Source: Prunus persica (Eukaryota > Streptophyta > Magnoliopsida > Rosales > Rosaceae). From it: a stretch of 64,000 nucleotides of DNA. This document shows, piece after piece, positions 35,488-48,200 of this stretch. The stretch spans positions 10,163,638 to 10,227,637 of the forward strand of contig NC_034010.1 in assembly GCF_000346465.2 (NCBI RefSeq). Reading direction: 5' to 3'. Within the stretch, counting starts at the first letter, position 1, and every line of letters starts with the position of its first letter. Made by a program: the position numbers and the translations under genes. Below the pieces are notes generated by a model. That model saw only the letters and a program-made list of their open reading frames with translations. It made no database searches and was not told the origin of the DNA.

Positions 35488-38400
35488 GATACCGATTGGT
35501 CCATGAAATTGGACAACTCAAGTTCGTACGAAGTTCGCTCTGAAATGGTGTGGTTGGTGTATTGCATAGTTCTAGAGATTGGATTTCACTCCAAAGTCAC
35601 CAAATGACACCTCCCACCATATTATTTTCTTCACCAAGTTTTGGACTCAATCCAATATCGATTTATGGATGACATTGGACAATTCAGGTTCGTACGAAGT
35701 TCGTTCTGAAGTGGAATGGTTGGTCTTTTGCATAGTTTTAGAGATTGGACTTCACTCAAAGCCCACCAAATGACTCCTCCCGCCATATTATGATGTGGAT
35801 TGGTCCACGAAATTGGACAATTCAGGTTCCTACAAAGTTCGTTCTAAAATGGAGTGGTTGGTGTATTGCATAGTTCAAGAGATTGGATTTCACTGCAAAG
35901 TCAGAAAATGACTACTCCCACCACATTATGATGTTCCCCAACTTTGGGATTCAAACCGATATAGATTGGTCATGAAATTGGACAATTCAGGTTCGTACGA
36001 AGTTCATTATGAAATGGAGTGGTTAGTGTTTTGCATAGTTTTAGACATTGGATTTCACTTAAAACCCACCAAATGACTCCTCCCACCATATTATGATGTT
36101 CCCCAAGTTTTGGAATCAATTCGATATCGATTCGTCCATGAAATTGGACAATTCAGGTTCGTACAAAATTCGTTCTGAAATAGAGTGGTTGGGGTATTGC
36201 ATAGTTCTAAAGATTGGATTTCACTCCAAAGTCACCAAATGATGCCTCCCAACATATTATGCTGTTCTCCAAGTTTTGGACTCAATCCGATATCAATTGA
36301 GCCATGAAATTGGACAATTCAGGTTTCCACGAAGTTCTTTCTGAAATGGAGAGATTGGGTTTCACTCAGAAAGCACCAAATGACTCCTCCCACCATATTA
36401 TGATGTTCCCCAAGTTTTGGACTCAATCCGATATCGATTTATCGATGAAATTGGACAATTCAGGTTCGTACAAAGTTCGTTATGCAATGGAATGGTTGGT
36501 CTTTTGCATAGTTTTAGAGATTAGACTTCACTCAAAACCCATCAAATGACTCCCCCCACCATATTATGATGTTCCCCAAGTTTTGGACTCAATCCGATAT
36601 CGATTGGTCCCTGAAATTGGACAATTCAGGTTTATACGATGTTAGTTTTGAAATGGAGTGGTTGGTGTATTGCATAGTTCTAGAGAGTGCATTTCACAGC
36701 AAAGTCACCAAATGACTACTGCCACCATATTATGATGTTCCCCAACTTTGGGATTCAATCCGATATTGATTGGTCCTGAAATTGGACAATTCAGGTTCGT
36801 ACGAAGTTCATTATGAAATAGAGTGGTTGTTGTTTTGCATAGTTTTAGAGATTGAATTTCACTCAAAACCCACCAAATGACTCCCCCCACCATATTATGA
36901 TGCTCCCTAAGTTTTGGACTCAATCCGATATCGATTGGTCCATGAAATTGGACAATTCAGGTTCCCACGAAGTTCGTTCTGAAATGGAGTGGTTGGTGTA
37001 CATAGTTCTAGAGATTGGATTTTACGGCAAAGTCACCAAATGACTACTCCCACCACATTATCATGTTCCCCAACTTCGGGACTCAATCCGATATAGATTG
37101 GTCAAGAAATTGGACAATTCAGGTTCGTACGAAATTCATTATGAAATGGTGTGGTTGGTGTTTTGCATAGTTTTAGAGATTGGATTTCACTCAAAACCCA
37201 CCAAATGACTCCCCCCACCATATTACGATGTTCCCCAACTTTTGGACTCAATCCGAAATCGATTGGTCCATGAAATTGGACAATTCAGGTTCATACGATG
37301 TTTGTTCTGAAACGGAGTGGTTGGTGTATTGCATAGTTCTAGAGATTGGATTTTACTGCAAAGTCACCAAATGACTACTCCCACCACATTATGATGTTCC
37401 CCAACTTTGGGACTCAATCCGATTGGATTGGTCATGAAATTGGACCATTCAGGTTCGTACGAAGTTCATTATGAAATGGAGTGGTTGGTGTTTTGCATAG
37501 TTTTAGAGATTGGATTTAAATCAAAACCCACCAAATGACTCCCCCCACCATATTATGATGTTCCCCAAGTTTTGGAATCAATTCGATATCGATTGGTCCA
37601 TGAAATTGGACAATTCAGGTTCGTACGAAATTCGTTCTGAAATGGAGTGGTTGGGGTATTGCATAGTTTTAGAGATTGGATTTCACTCCAAAGTCACCAA
37701 ATGACGCCTCCCAACATATTACGCTGTTCTGCAACTTTTGGACTCAATCCGATATCGATTGGTCCATGAAATTGGACAATTCAGGTCCCCACGAAGTTTG
37801 TTCTGAAATGGAGTGGTTGGTGTTTTGTATAGTTTTAGAGATTGGGTTTCACTCAAAAAGCACCAAATGACTCCTCCCACCATCTTATGATGTTCCCCAA
37901 GTTTTGGACTGAATCCGATATCGATTTATCGATGAAATTGGACAATTCAGGTTCGTACGAAGTTCATTATATAATGGAGTGGTTGGTCTTTTGCATAATT
38001 TTAGAGTTTGGACTTCAATCAAAACCCACCAAATGACTCCTTCCGCCAGATTATGATGTTCGCTAGGTTTTGGACTCAATCTGATATCGATTGGTAAATG
38101 AAAATGGACATTTCAGGTTCCTTCTAAGTTCGTTCTGAAATGGAGTGGTTGGTTTATTGCATAGTTCTAGAGATTGGATTTCACTCGAAAGTCACCAAAT
38201 GACTACTCCTACCACATTATGATGTTCCCCAACTTTGGGACTCAATCCGATATAGATAGGTCCATGAAATTGGACAATTCAGGTTCGTACGAAGTTCATT
38301 ATGAAATAGAGTGGTTGGTGTTTTGCATAGTTTTAGAGATTGAATTGCACTCAAAACCCAGCACATGACTCCGCCCACCATATTATGATGTTCCCCAAGT

Positions 38401-41400
38401 TTTGGGCTCAATCCGATATTGATTGGTCCATGAAATCGGACAATTCATGTTCATACGATGTTCGTTCTGAAATGGAGTGGTTGGTGTATTGCATAGTTCT
38501 AGAGATTGGATTTCACTGCGAAGTCTCCAAATGACTACTCCCACCACATTACGATGTTCTCCAACTTTGGGACTCAATCCGATATAGATTGGTCATGAAA
38601 TTGGACAATTCAGGTTCGTACGAAGTTCATTATGTAATGGAGTGGTTGGTGTTTTGCATAGTTTTAGAGATTGGATGTCACTCAAAACTCACCAAATGAC
38701 TCCTCAAACAACATTAGGATGTTCACCAAGTTTTGGACTCAATCCGATATCAATTGGTCCATGAAATTTGACAACTCAGGTTCGTACGAAGTTCATTATG
38801 AAATGGAGTGGTTGGTGTTTTGCATAGTTTAAGAGATTGAATTTCACTCAAAACCCACCAAATAAGTCCACCCACCATATTATGATGTTCCTCAAGTTTT
38901 GGATTCAATCTGATATTGATTGGTCCATGAAATTGGACAATTCAGGTTCATACGATGTTCGTTCTGAAATGGAGTGGTTGGTGTATTGCATAGTTCTAGA
39001 GATTGGATTTCACTCCAAAGCCAATAAATGACTCCTCCCCACCATATTATGATGTTCCCCATGATTTGGACTCAATCCAATATCGATTGGTCCATGAAAT
39101 TGGACAATTCAGGTTCCCACGAAGTTCGTTCTGAAAAGGAGTGGTTGTTGTTTTGCACAGTTTTAGAGATTGAATTTCACACAAAAAGCACCAACTGACT
39201 CCCACCATATTATGGAGTTCCCGAAGTTTTGGACTCAATCTGATATCGATTGGTCCACGAAATTGGACAATTCAGGTTCATACGAAGTTCGTTCTGAAAT
39301 GAAGTGGTTGGTGTATTGCATAGTTCTAGAGATTGGATTTCACTCCAAAGTCACCAAATGACTCCTCCCAACATATTATGCTGTTCCCCAAGTTTTGGAC
39401 TCAATCTGATATCGATTAATCCATGAAATTGGACAATTCAGGTTCCCACGAAGTTCGTTCTGAAATGGAGTGGTTGGTGGTTTGCACAGTTTTAGAGATT
39501 GGATTTCACTCAAAAAGCACCAAATGACTCCTCCCACCATATTACAATTCTCCCCAAGTTTTGGACTCAATCCAATATTGATTTATCGATGAAATTGGAC
39601 AAGTCAGGTTCGTACGAAGTTTGTTCTGAAATGGAATGGTTGGCCTTTTGCATAGTTTTAGAGATTGGACTTCACTCAAAACCCCCCAAATGACTCCTCC
39701 GGCCATATTATGATGTTCCCCAAGTTTTGGACTCAATCCGATGTGGATTCATCGATGAAATTGGAGAATTCAGGTTCGTACGAAGTTTGTACTGAAATAG
39801 AATGGTTGGTCTTTTGCATAGTTATAGAGATTCGATTTCACTCAGAAGTCACCGAATGACTCCTCCCACCATATTATGATGTTCCCCATTTTGGGACTCA
39901 ATACAATATCAATTGGTCCATTAAATTGGGCAATTTAGGTTTGTACGATGTTCGTTATGAAATCGAGTGGTTGGTGTTTTTCAGAGTTCTACACATTGGA
40001 TTTCACTCAAAACTAACCTAATGACTCATCCCACCATATTATGATGTTCCCCAAGTTTTAGACTCAATCCGATATCAATTGGCCCATGAAATTGGTCAAT
40101 TCAGGTACCCACGAAGTTTGTTCTGAAATGGAGTGGTTGGTGTATTGCATAGTTTTAGTGATTGGATTTCACTCCAAAGTCACCAAATGACTCCTCCCAC
40201 CATATTATGATGTTCCCAAATTTCGGGACTCAATCCGATATGGATTGGTCCAAGAAATTGGACAATTCAGGTTCGTACGAAGTTCGTTATAAAATAGAGT
40301 GGTTGGTGTATTGCATAGTTCTAGAGATTGGATTTCACCCAAAACTCACCAAATGACTCCCCCCCCATAGTATGATGTTCCCCAAGTTTTGGACTCAATC
40401 CCATATCGATTGGTCCATGAAATTGGACAATTCAGGTTCATACGAAATTCGTTCTGAAATGGAGTGGTTGGTGTATTGCATAGTTCTAGAGATTAGATTT
40501 CACTCCAAACTCACCAAATGACGCCTCCCAACATATTATGTTGTTCTCCAAGTTTTGAACTCAATTCGATATCGATTGCTCCATGAAATTGGATAATTCA
40601 AGTTCCCACGAAGTTCGTTCTGAAATGGATTGATTAGTGTTTTGCACAGTTTTAGAGATTGGATTTCACTCAAAAAGCACCAAATGACTCCTCCCACCAT
40701 ATTATAATGTTCCCCAAGTTTTTTCCTCAATCCGATATCGATTTATAATTGAAATTGGAGAATTCATGTTCGTACGAAGTTTGTTCTGAAATGGAATGGT
40801 TGGTCTTTTGCATAGTTTTAGAGATTCGATTTCACTCAAAAGTCACCGAATGACTCCTCTCACCATATTATGATGTTCCCCAATTTTGGGACTCAATCTG
40901 ATATCGATTGGTCCATTAAATTGGACAATTTAGGATTGTACGATGTTCGTTATGAAATGGAGTGGTTGGTGTTTTCAGAGTTCTACACGTTGAATTTTAC
41001 TCAAAACCAACCAAATGACTCCTCCCACCATATTATGATGTTCCCCAATTTTGGGACTCAATCCGATATGGATTGGTCCAAGGAATTGGACAATTCAGGT
41101 TCATACGAAGTTCGTTATGAAATGGAGTGGTTGGTGTTTTGCATAGTTTTAGAGATTGGATTTCACTCGAAACGCACCAAATGACCTCTCCCACCATATT
41201 ATAGTGTTCCCCAAGTTGTGGACTCAATCCTATATCGATTGGTAAATCCAATTGGACAATTCAGGTTCATACGAAGTTCATTCTAAAATGGAGTGGTTGG
41301 TGTATTACATAGTTCTAGAGATTGGATCTCACTCTAAAGTCACCAAATGACTCCACCCGCCATATTATGATATTCAACAAGTTTTGGACTCAATCCGATA

Positions 41401-44400
41401 TCGATTGGTCCATGAAATTGGACAATTCAGGTTTGTACGAAGTTCATTCTGAAATGGAGTTGTTGGCGTATTGCATAGTTCTAGAGATTGGATTTCACTC
41501 AAAACTCACCAAATTACTCCCCCCACCATATTACGATGCTCCCCAAGTTTTGGGCTCAATCAGATATCGATTGGTCCATTAAATTGGACAATTCAGGTTC
41601 ATACGAAGTTCTTTCTGAAATGTAGTGGTTGGTGTATTGCATAGTTCTAGAGATTGGATTTCACTCAAAACTCACCAAACGACTCCTCCCACCATAATAT
41701 GGAGTTCCCCATGTTTTGTACTCAAAACGATATCGATTGGAAAATGAAATTGGACAATTCAGTTTTGTACGAAGTTCGTTCTGAAACGGAGTGGTTGGTG
41801 TATTGCATAGTTCTTGAGATTGGATTTCACTCCAAAGTCAACAAATGACTCCTCCCACCATATTATGATCTTCCCCAATTTTGGGACTCAATCCGATATG
41901 GATTGGTCCAAGAAATTGGACAATTCAGGTTCGTACGAAGTTCGTTATGAAATGGAGTGGTTGGTGTTTTGCATAGTTTTAGAGATTGGATTTCACTCAA
42001 AAAGCACCAAATGATCTCTCCCACCATATTATGGTGTTCCCCAAGTTGTGGACTCAATCCTATATCGATTGGTAAATGCAATTGGACAATTTAGGTTCAT
42101 ACGAAGTTCGTTCTAAAATGGAGTGGCTGGTGTATTGCATAGTTCTGGAGAATGGATCTCACTCCAAAGTCACCAAATGACTCCTCCCACCATATTATGA
42201 TGTTCAACAAGTTTTGGACTCAATCCGATATCAATTGGACCATGAAATTGGACAACTCAGGTTCGTATGAAGTTCGTTCTGAAATGGAGTAGTCGGTGTA
42301 TTGCATAGTTCTAGAGATTGGATTTCACTCAAAACACACCAAATGACTCTCCCCCCTCCCCTCCCCATATTATGATGGTCCCCAAGTTTTGGACTCAATC
42401 CCATATTGATTCGTCCATGAAATTGGACAACTCAGGTTCGTACGAAGTTCATTCTGAAATGGAGTAGTTGGTGTATTGCATAGTTCTAGAGATTGGATTT
42501 ACCTCCAAAGTAACCAAATGACTCCTCCCACCATATTATGATGTTCCCCAATTTTGGGACTCAATCCGGTATCGATTAGTCCGTGAAATTGGACAATTCA
42601 GGTTCGTGCGAATTTTACTATGAAATGGTGTGGTTGGTGTATTGCATAGTTTTAGAGATTGTATTTCACTCAAAACCCGCCAAATGACTCCTCCCACCAT
42701 ATTATGATGTTCCCCAAGTTTTGGACTCAATCCGATATTGATTGGTCCATGAAATTTGACAATCCAGGTTCGTACGAAGTTCGTTATGAAATGGAGTGGT
42801 TGGTGTTTTGCATAGTTTTAGAGATTGGATTTCACTCAAAAAGCACCAAATGATCTCTCCCACCATATTATGGTGTTCCCCAAGTTGTGGACTCAATCCT
42901 ATATTGATTGGTAAATGCAATTGGACAATTTAGGTTCATACGAAGTTCGTTCTAAAATGGAATGGTTGGGGTATTGCATAGTTCTGGAGAATGGATCTCA
43001 CTCCAAAGTCACCAAATGACTCCTCCCACCATATTATGATGTTCAACAAGTTTTGGACTCAATCCGATATCGATTGGACCATGAAATTGGACAATTCAGG
43101 TTCGTACGAAGTTCGTTCTGAAATGGAGTAGTCGGTGTATTGCATAGTTGTAGAGATTGGATTTCACTCAAAACTCACCAAATGACTCCCCCCCATATTA
43201 TGATGTTCCCCAAGTTTTGGACTCAATCCCATATTGATTGGTCCATGAAATTGGACAACTCAGGTTCGTACGAAGTTCGTTCTGAAATGGAGTAGTTGGT
43301 GTATTGTATAGTTCTAGACATTGGATTTCCCTCCAAAGTAACCAAATGACTCCTCCCACCATATTATGATGTTTCCCAATTTTGGGACTCAATCCGATAT
43401 CGATTAGTCCGTGAAATTGGACAATTCAGGTTCGTGCGAATTTCACTATGAAATGGTGTGGTTGGTGTATTGCATAGTTTTAGAGATTGCATTTCACTCA
43501 AAACCCGCCAAATGACACCTCCCACCATATTATGATGTTCCCCAAGTTTTGGACTCAATCCGATATCGATTGGTCCATGAAATTGGACAATTAAGGTTCG
43601 TATGATGTTCGTTAAAAAATAGAGTGGTTGGGGTTTTGCAAAGTTCTAAACGTTGGATTTCACTCAAAACCAACCTAATAACTCCTCCCACCATATTATG
43701 AGGTTCCCCAAGTTTTGGGCTCAATCCCATATCGATTGGCCCATGAAATTGTTCAATTCAGTTTCCCACGAAGTTCGTTCTAAAATGGATTGGTTGGTGT
43801 GTGGCATAGTTTTAGAGATTGGTTTTCACTCCAAAGTGACCAAATGACTCCTCCCACCATATTATGATGTTCCCCAATTTTGGGACTCAATCCGATATCG
43901 ATTGGTCTAATAAATTGCACAATTCAGGTTCGCAAGAAGTTTGTTATGAAATGGAGTGGTTGGTGTTTTGCATAGTTTTAGGGATTGGATTTCACTTAAA
44001 ACCCACCAAATCACTCCTCCCACCATATTATGATGTTCCTCAAGTTTTGGACTCAATCCGATATCGATTGGTCCATGAAATTGGACAATTCATGTTCATA
44101 CGATTTTTGTTCTGAAATGGAGTGGTTGGTGTATTGCATTGTTTTAGAGATTGGGTTTCACTCAAAACTAAGCAAATGAGTCCTCCCATCATATTATGAT
44201 GTTCCCCAAGTTTTATACTCAATCCGATATCGATTGGTCCATGAAATTGAACAATTCATGTTCGTACGATTTTTGTTCTGAAATGGAGTGGTTGGTGTAT
44301 TGCATAGTTTTAGAATTGGATTTGACTCAAAACGCACCAAATGACTCCTCCCACCATATTATGATGTTCCCCAAGTTTTGGGCTTAATTCGATATCGATT

Positions 44401-44520
44401 TGTCCAAGAAATTGGAAAATTCAGGTTCGTACAAAATTCGTTCTGAAATGGAATGGTTGGTGTACTGCATAGTTCTAGATGTTGGATTTCACTCAAAACC
44501 TACCAAATGACTCATCCCAC
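35488..44520 (+). repeat. 166-bp tandem satellite, block 4 (subfamily B)
   Basis: About 54 monomer equivalents are type B in one orientation. Common variants are CACTCCAAAGTCACC, GGTTCCCACGAAG in place of GGTTCGTACGAAG, and GATTTATCGATGAAATTGG. Monomers near 35797 and 36350 carry internal deletions of about 35 bases. No gene is seen. Confidence 0.97.
41000..43530 (+). repeat. Five-monomer higher-order repeat (about 830-839 bp), three copies
   Basis: The pair CCAAGTTGTGGACTCAATCC with CTATAT[CT]GATTGGTAAAT occurs near 41212, 42042 and 42880. The marker TTCAACAAGTTTTGG occurs near 41373, 42203 and 43042. GTAGTCGGTGTATTGC occurs near 42288 and 43127. Offsets are 830 and about 839. The longer spacing comes from a C-rich insertion (CTCCCCTCCCC) at about 42352. 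A related monomer near 40225 suggests the five-unit period began further left. Confidence 0.85.
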
Positions 44521-45065
44521 TAATAAGGTCATAATTTCACACATTTGCATGCCTTCTTTGCTTAGTAATTTTGTTTAGTTTCTCTATATTTTGAGTCTCT
44601 TACCTATGTTTGTGTGTTTTGTAGGTTAAGACAGAAATGGGATGACATCTTAAGTGCTGATTGGCACAAGAGGAATATGGGCTTAAAGACAAAACCAATT
44701 TGAGCCACACTCCTTGTCAGTCCAGTTTCGTAGCTCATTTTGCCGGCCTCATGTAAGCAACTTACACAGGTCGGATGAGGAGACATCCTTGATAAACATT
44801 GTTCCAATGGGTGTCTGTTATAACATATCAAAATTTCAGCCAAATGGGATAAATTTGGAGCCCTCAGAACGTCAAAGGCTGAACTAAGTTCACAGTAAAG
44901 TCATGTTGGTTGCCATCACATTTAATGTGTCTACATCCCTAGAGCCATGTGCTACACATTAGAGCAGCCACACAAGGGAGACAAATCAGCATGGGAACTC
45001 AAAAAGATGAACAAAATTCAAGCTTTCCATTAAGAAACCAAGAAAAGTCCACCAAAGCATGTATT

Positions 45066-45138
45066 CGGCAGCTGGAGCAGTTGGCAAGTATGGGCAGCTG
45101 GAGCAATTGGCATGTATGGGCAGCTGGAGCAGTTGGCA
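45066..45138 (+). repeat. 26-bp tandem repeat in LTR family 2, copy 2
   Basis: There are two full units and one partial unit of GGCAGCTGGAGCAGTTGGCA plus a GTAT spacer, just upstream of the TATA box. Its position in the LTR suggests part of the U3 promoter region. Confidence 0.8.
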
Positions 45139-45198
45139 GCAGCTAAGAGAGGTGTGCTTCACCAGCCAAAAAGGAGGACGAAATTGCACTCAACACTC

Positions 45199-45206
45199 TA
45201 TAAATA
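45199..45206 (+). promoter_or_regulatory. TATA box of LTR family 2, copy 2
   Basis: TATAAATA sits in CACTCTATAAATAGAAAGC, followed by CA-rich leader sequence with CACACATTCAGATTCACC, as expected at the U3/R junction of a plant LTR. The same site in the copy at 33626 reads AATAAATG and is likely weakened. Confidence 0.65.
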
Positions 45207-48200
45207 GAAAGCTGCACACTCATTCATAGAGGCAGACACACACATTTACTTCATCCATTACTCTCATACACACATTCAGATTCACCACAAAGAGAGAACA
45301 GAGCTTGGAGCTGTGCTGGGAACTACATTGCTGTCATCTAGTTCTTCTCCTCTCTTTATCCTATCTATGTATTTGTTATTTTCTGTATTCATACTTATGT
45401 CTAACTAATCCATTTAGTTAGGGCTTAGGATGAAGCCCTAGTCATAAATATTCAATGTTTTGGATGATTTTATAGTTAATTGATTTCCTTGCTTTTATTA
45501 TCAAGTTGTTAATCTCCAGTTTATTATGTGCTTGATGTATGTTTCTTGGAGTAGCTAACTAGGATTTTATGCATCTAGCACAGGTTGGGAAGGGGTTTAG
45601 ATTCACCAATTCTAAGAATCATTCAAGGGGTTAATAACCATAGGTTGACTAGGACAGATACCATGTTCAAGGACTTGTGTGATTATCATATTCTCATGGA
45701 GCTTAATGACTCTTGTATGCTTTATTCTAAGTAGATACCATGCTTAGGTTGCATATTAGAGATCACGTGTTGTTTAGATACCATGCACGATTACATGCCT
45801 TAGGAGAATCATGCATCCTGCACCTAGATACCATAGGCTTGTATGTGATAATCTATTGTTGATGAAGCTTGAGTCAATTTCTATGCATTCATAACTTGGA
45901 TAGGAAAACTAGTGGTGGATTCCAAGGCTCTAACACCTTTCAATCATTGTTTCACAACTTGTTGATTGCTGCCAGTGTTTACTTTCGAGCACTTTCATTT
46001 CACTTTCTTCTTTTCATTTCAACAACAAAGCCCCCCGTTTCGAGTGCGTGTGTGGCGCTAGGATTCTGTCCTAGACCTTGACGAATTAGTAAGAGGCATT
46101 GTTGAATTCGACCTTGCCTTTAGCTAGTTAGTCAGTTTCTTTGATCTATGTTTTTCAAGCATTCTAAGTAATTTAACTTGGAACCAAGTTACCATTCTCC
46201 GTGGGATCGACCTCGTATTTACATAAGCTATACTATAAACGGTTCATGAACTTGTGAAAATTAAAGTTACTGTTTTTAATAACTCATTTTAGTTGTTAAG
46301 AATAGTCGCAACACCCACCATATTATGATGTTCCCCAAGTTTTAGACTCAATCCGATATCGATTGGTCCAAGAAATTGGACAATTCAGGTTCGTATGAAG
46401 TTCATTCTGAAATGGCGTGGTCGGTGTATTGCATAGTTCTAGAGATTGGATTTCACTCAAAACCAACCAAATGACTCCTCCCACCATATTATCATGTTCC
46501 CCAAGCATTGGACTCAATCCAATATTGATTGGTCCAAGAAATTAGACAATTCAGGTTCGTACAAAGTTGTTCTGAAATGGAGTGGTCGGTGTATTGCGTA
46601 GTTCTAGAAATTGGATTTCACTCAAAACCAACCAAATAACTCCTCCCACCATATTATGTTGTTACCCAAGTTTTGGACTCAAATTGATACTGATTGGTAG
46701 AAGAAATTGGCAATTCAGGTTCGTACGAAGTTCGTTCTGAAATGGAGTGGTCGGTGTATTGCATAGTACTAGAGATTCGATTTCACTCAAAACCAACCAA
46801 ATGACTCCTCCCATCATATTATGATGGTGCCCAAGTTTTGGGCTCAATCTAATATCGATTAGTCCAAGAAATTGAACAATTTAGGTTCGTACGAAGTTCG
46901 TTCTAAAATGAAGTGGTCGATGTATTGCATGGTTCTAGAGATTGGATTTCACTCCAAACCAACTAAATGACTCCTCCCACCATATAATGATGTTCCCCAC
47001 ATTTTGAACTCAATCTGACATCGATTGGCCCAAGAAATTTGACAATTCAGGTTCGTACGAAGTTTGTTCTTAAATGGAGTGGTCGGTGTATTGTATAGTT
47101 CCAGAGATTGGATTTCACTCAAAAAAAAGAAAAAGAAATGACTCATCCCACCATATTATGATGTTCCATAAGTTTTGGACTCAATCCGATATCGATTGGT
47201 CCAAGAAATTTTGACAATTCAGGTTCGTACGAAGTTCATTCTGAAATGGAGTGTTCGGTGTATTGCATAATTTTAGAGATTGGATTTCACTCAAAACCAA
47301 CCAAATGACTCCTCCCACCATATTGTCATGTTCCCCAAATTTTGAACTCAATCCGATTTCGATTGGTCCAAGAAATTTGACAAGTCAGGTTCGTACGAAG
47401 TTCATTCTGAAATGGAGTGTTCGGTGTATTACGTAGTTCTAGAGATTGAATTTCACTCAAAACCAACCAAATGACTCCTCCCACCATATTATCATGTTCC
47501 CCAAATTTTGAACTCAATCCGATATCGATTGGTCCAAGAAATTTGACAATTCAGGTTCGTATAAAGTTCATTCTAAAATGGAGTGGTCGGTGTATTGCAT
47601 AGTTCTAGAGACTGGATTTCAGTCAAAACCAACCAAATGACTCCTCCCACGATATTATGATTACCCCCAAATTTTGAACTCAATCCGATAGCGATTGGTC
47701 CAAGAAATTGGACGATTAAAGTTCGTACGAAGTTCGTTCTGAAATGGAGTGGTTGTTTCATTGATCCAGATATTGGATTTCATTCAAACCCAAGTTTTGG
47801 ACTTAATCCGATATCGATTGGTCCAAGAAATTAGACAATTCAGGTTCGACCGAAGTTCGCTCAGAAATGGAGTGCTTTGTGTTATGCTTTGTTCTGCAGA
47901 TTGGATTTCACTCAAAACCTACGAAATGACTCCGCCCACCATATTATGATGTTCCCTAAGTGTTGGACTCAATTCGATATGGATTGGTCCACGAAATTGG
48001 ACAATTCAAGTTCGTACGAAGTTCGTTTTGAAATGGACTGGTTGGTGTATTGCATAGTTTTAGAGATTGGATTTCACTCAAAACCTACGAAATGACTCCT
48101 CCCAGCTTATTATGATGTTCCCGAAGTTTTAGACTCGATCCGATTTCAATTGGTCCATAAAATTGGACAATTCAGGTTCGTACGAAGTTCGTTCTAAAAT

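Larger units (their letters stand above)
44521..46313 (+). mobile_element. Solo LTR family 2, copy 2 (1793 bp)
   Basis: The left end is TAATAAGGTCATAATTTC (TG changed to TA) and the right end is AATAGTCGCAACA. It is flanked by a perfect 5-bp duplication CCCAC (44516-44520 and 46314-46318). Removing it restores ACTCATCCCACCATATTATG of the satellite. There is a single LTR with no internal coding region. It lacks about 18 bases near 44650 (the TTTGATACAATTCATGCA region) that copy 3 retains. Confidence 0.93.
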
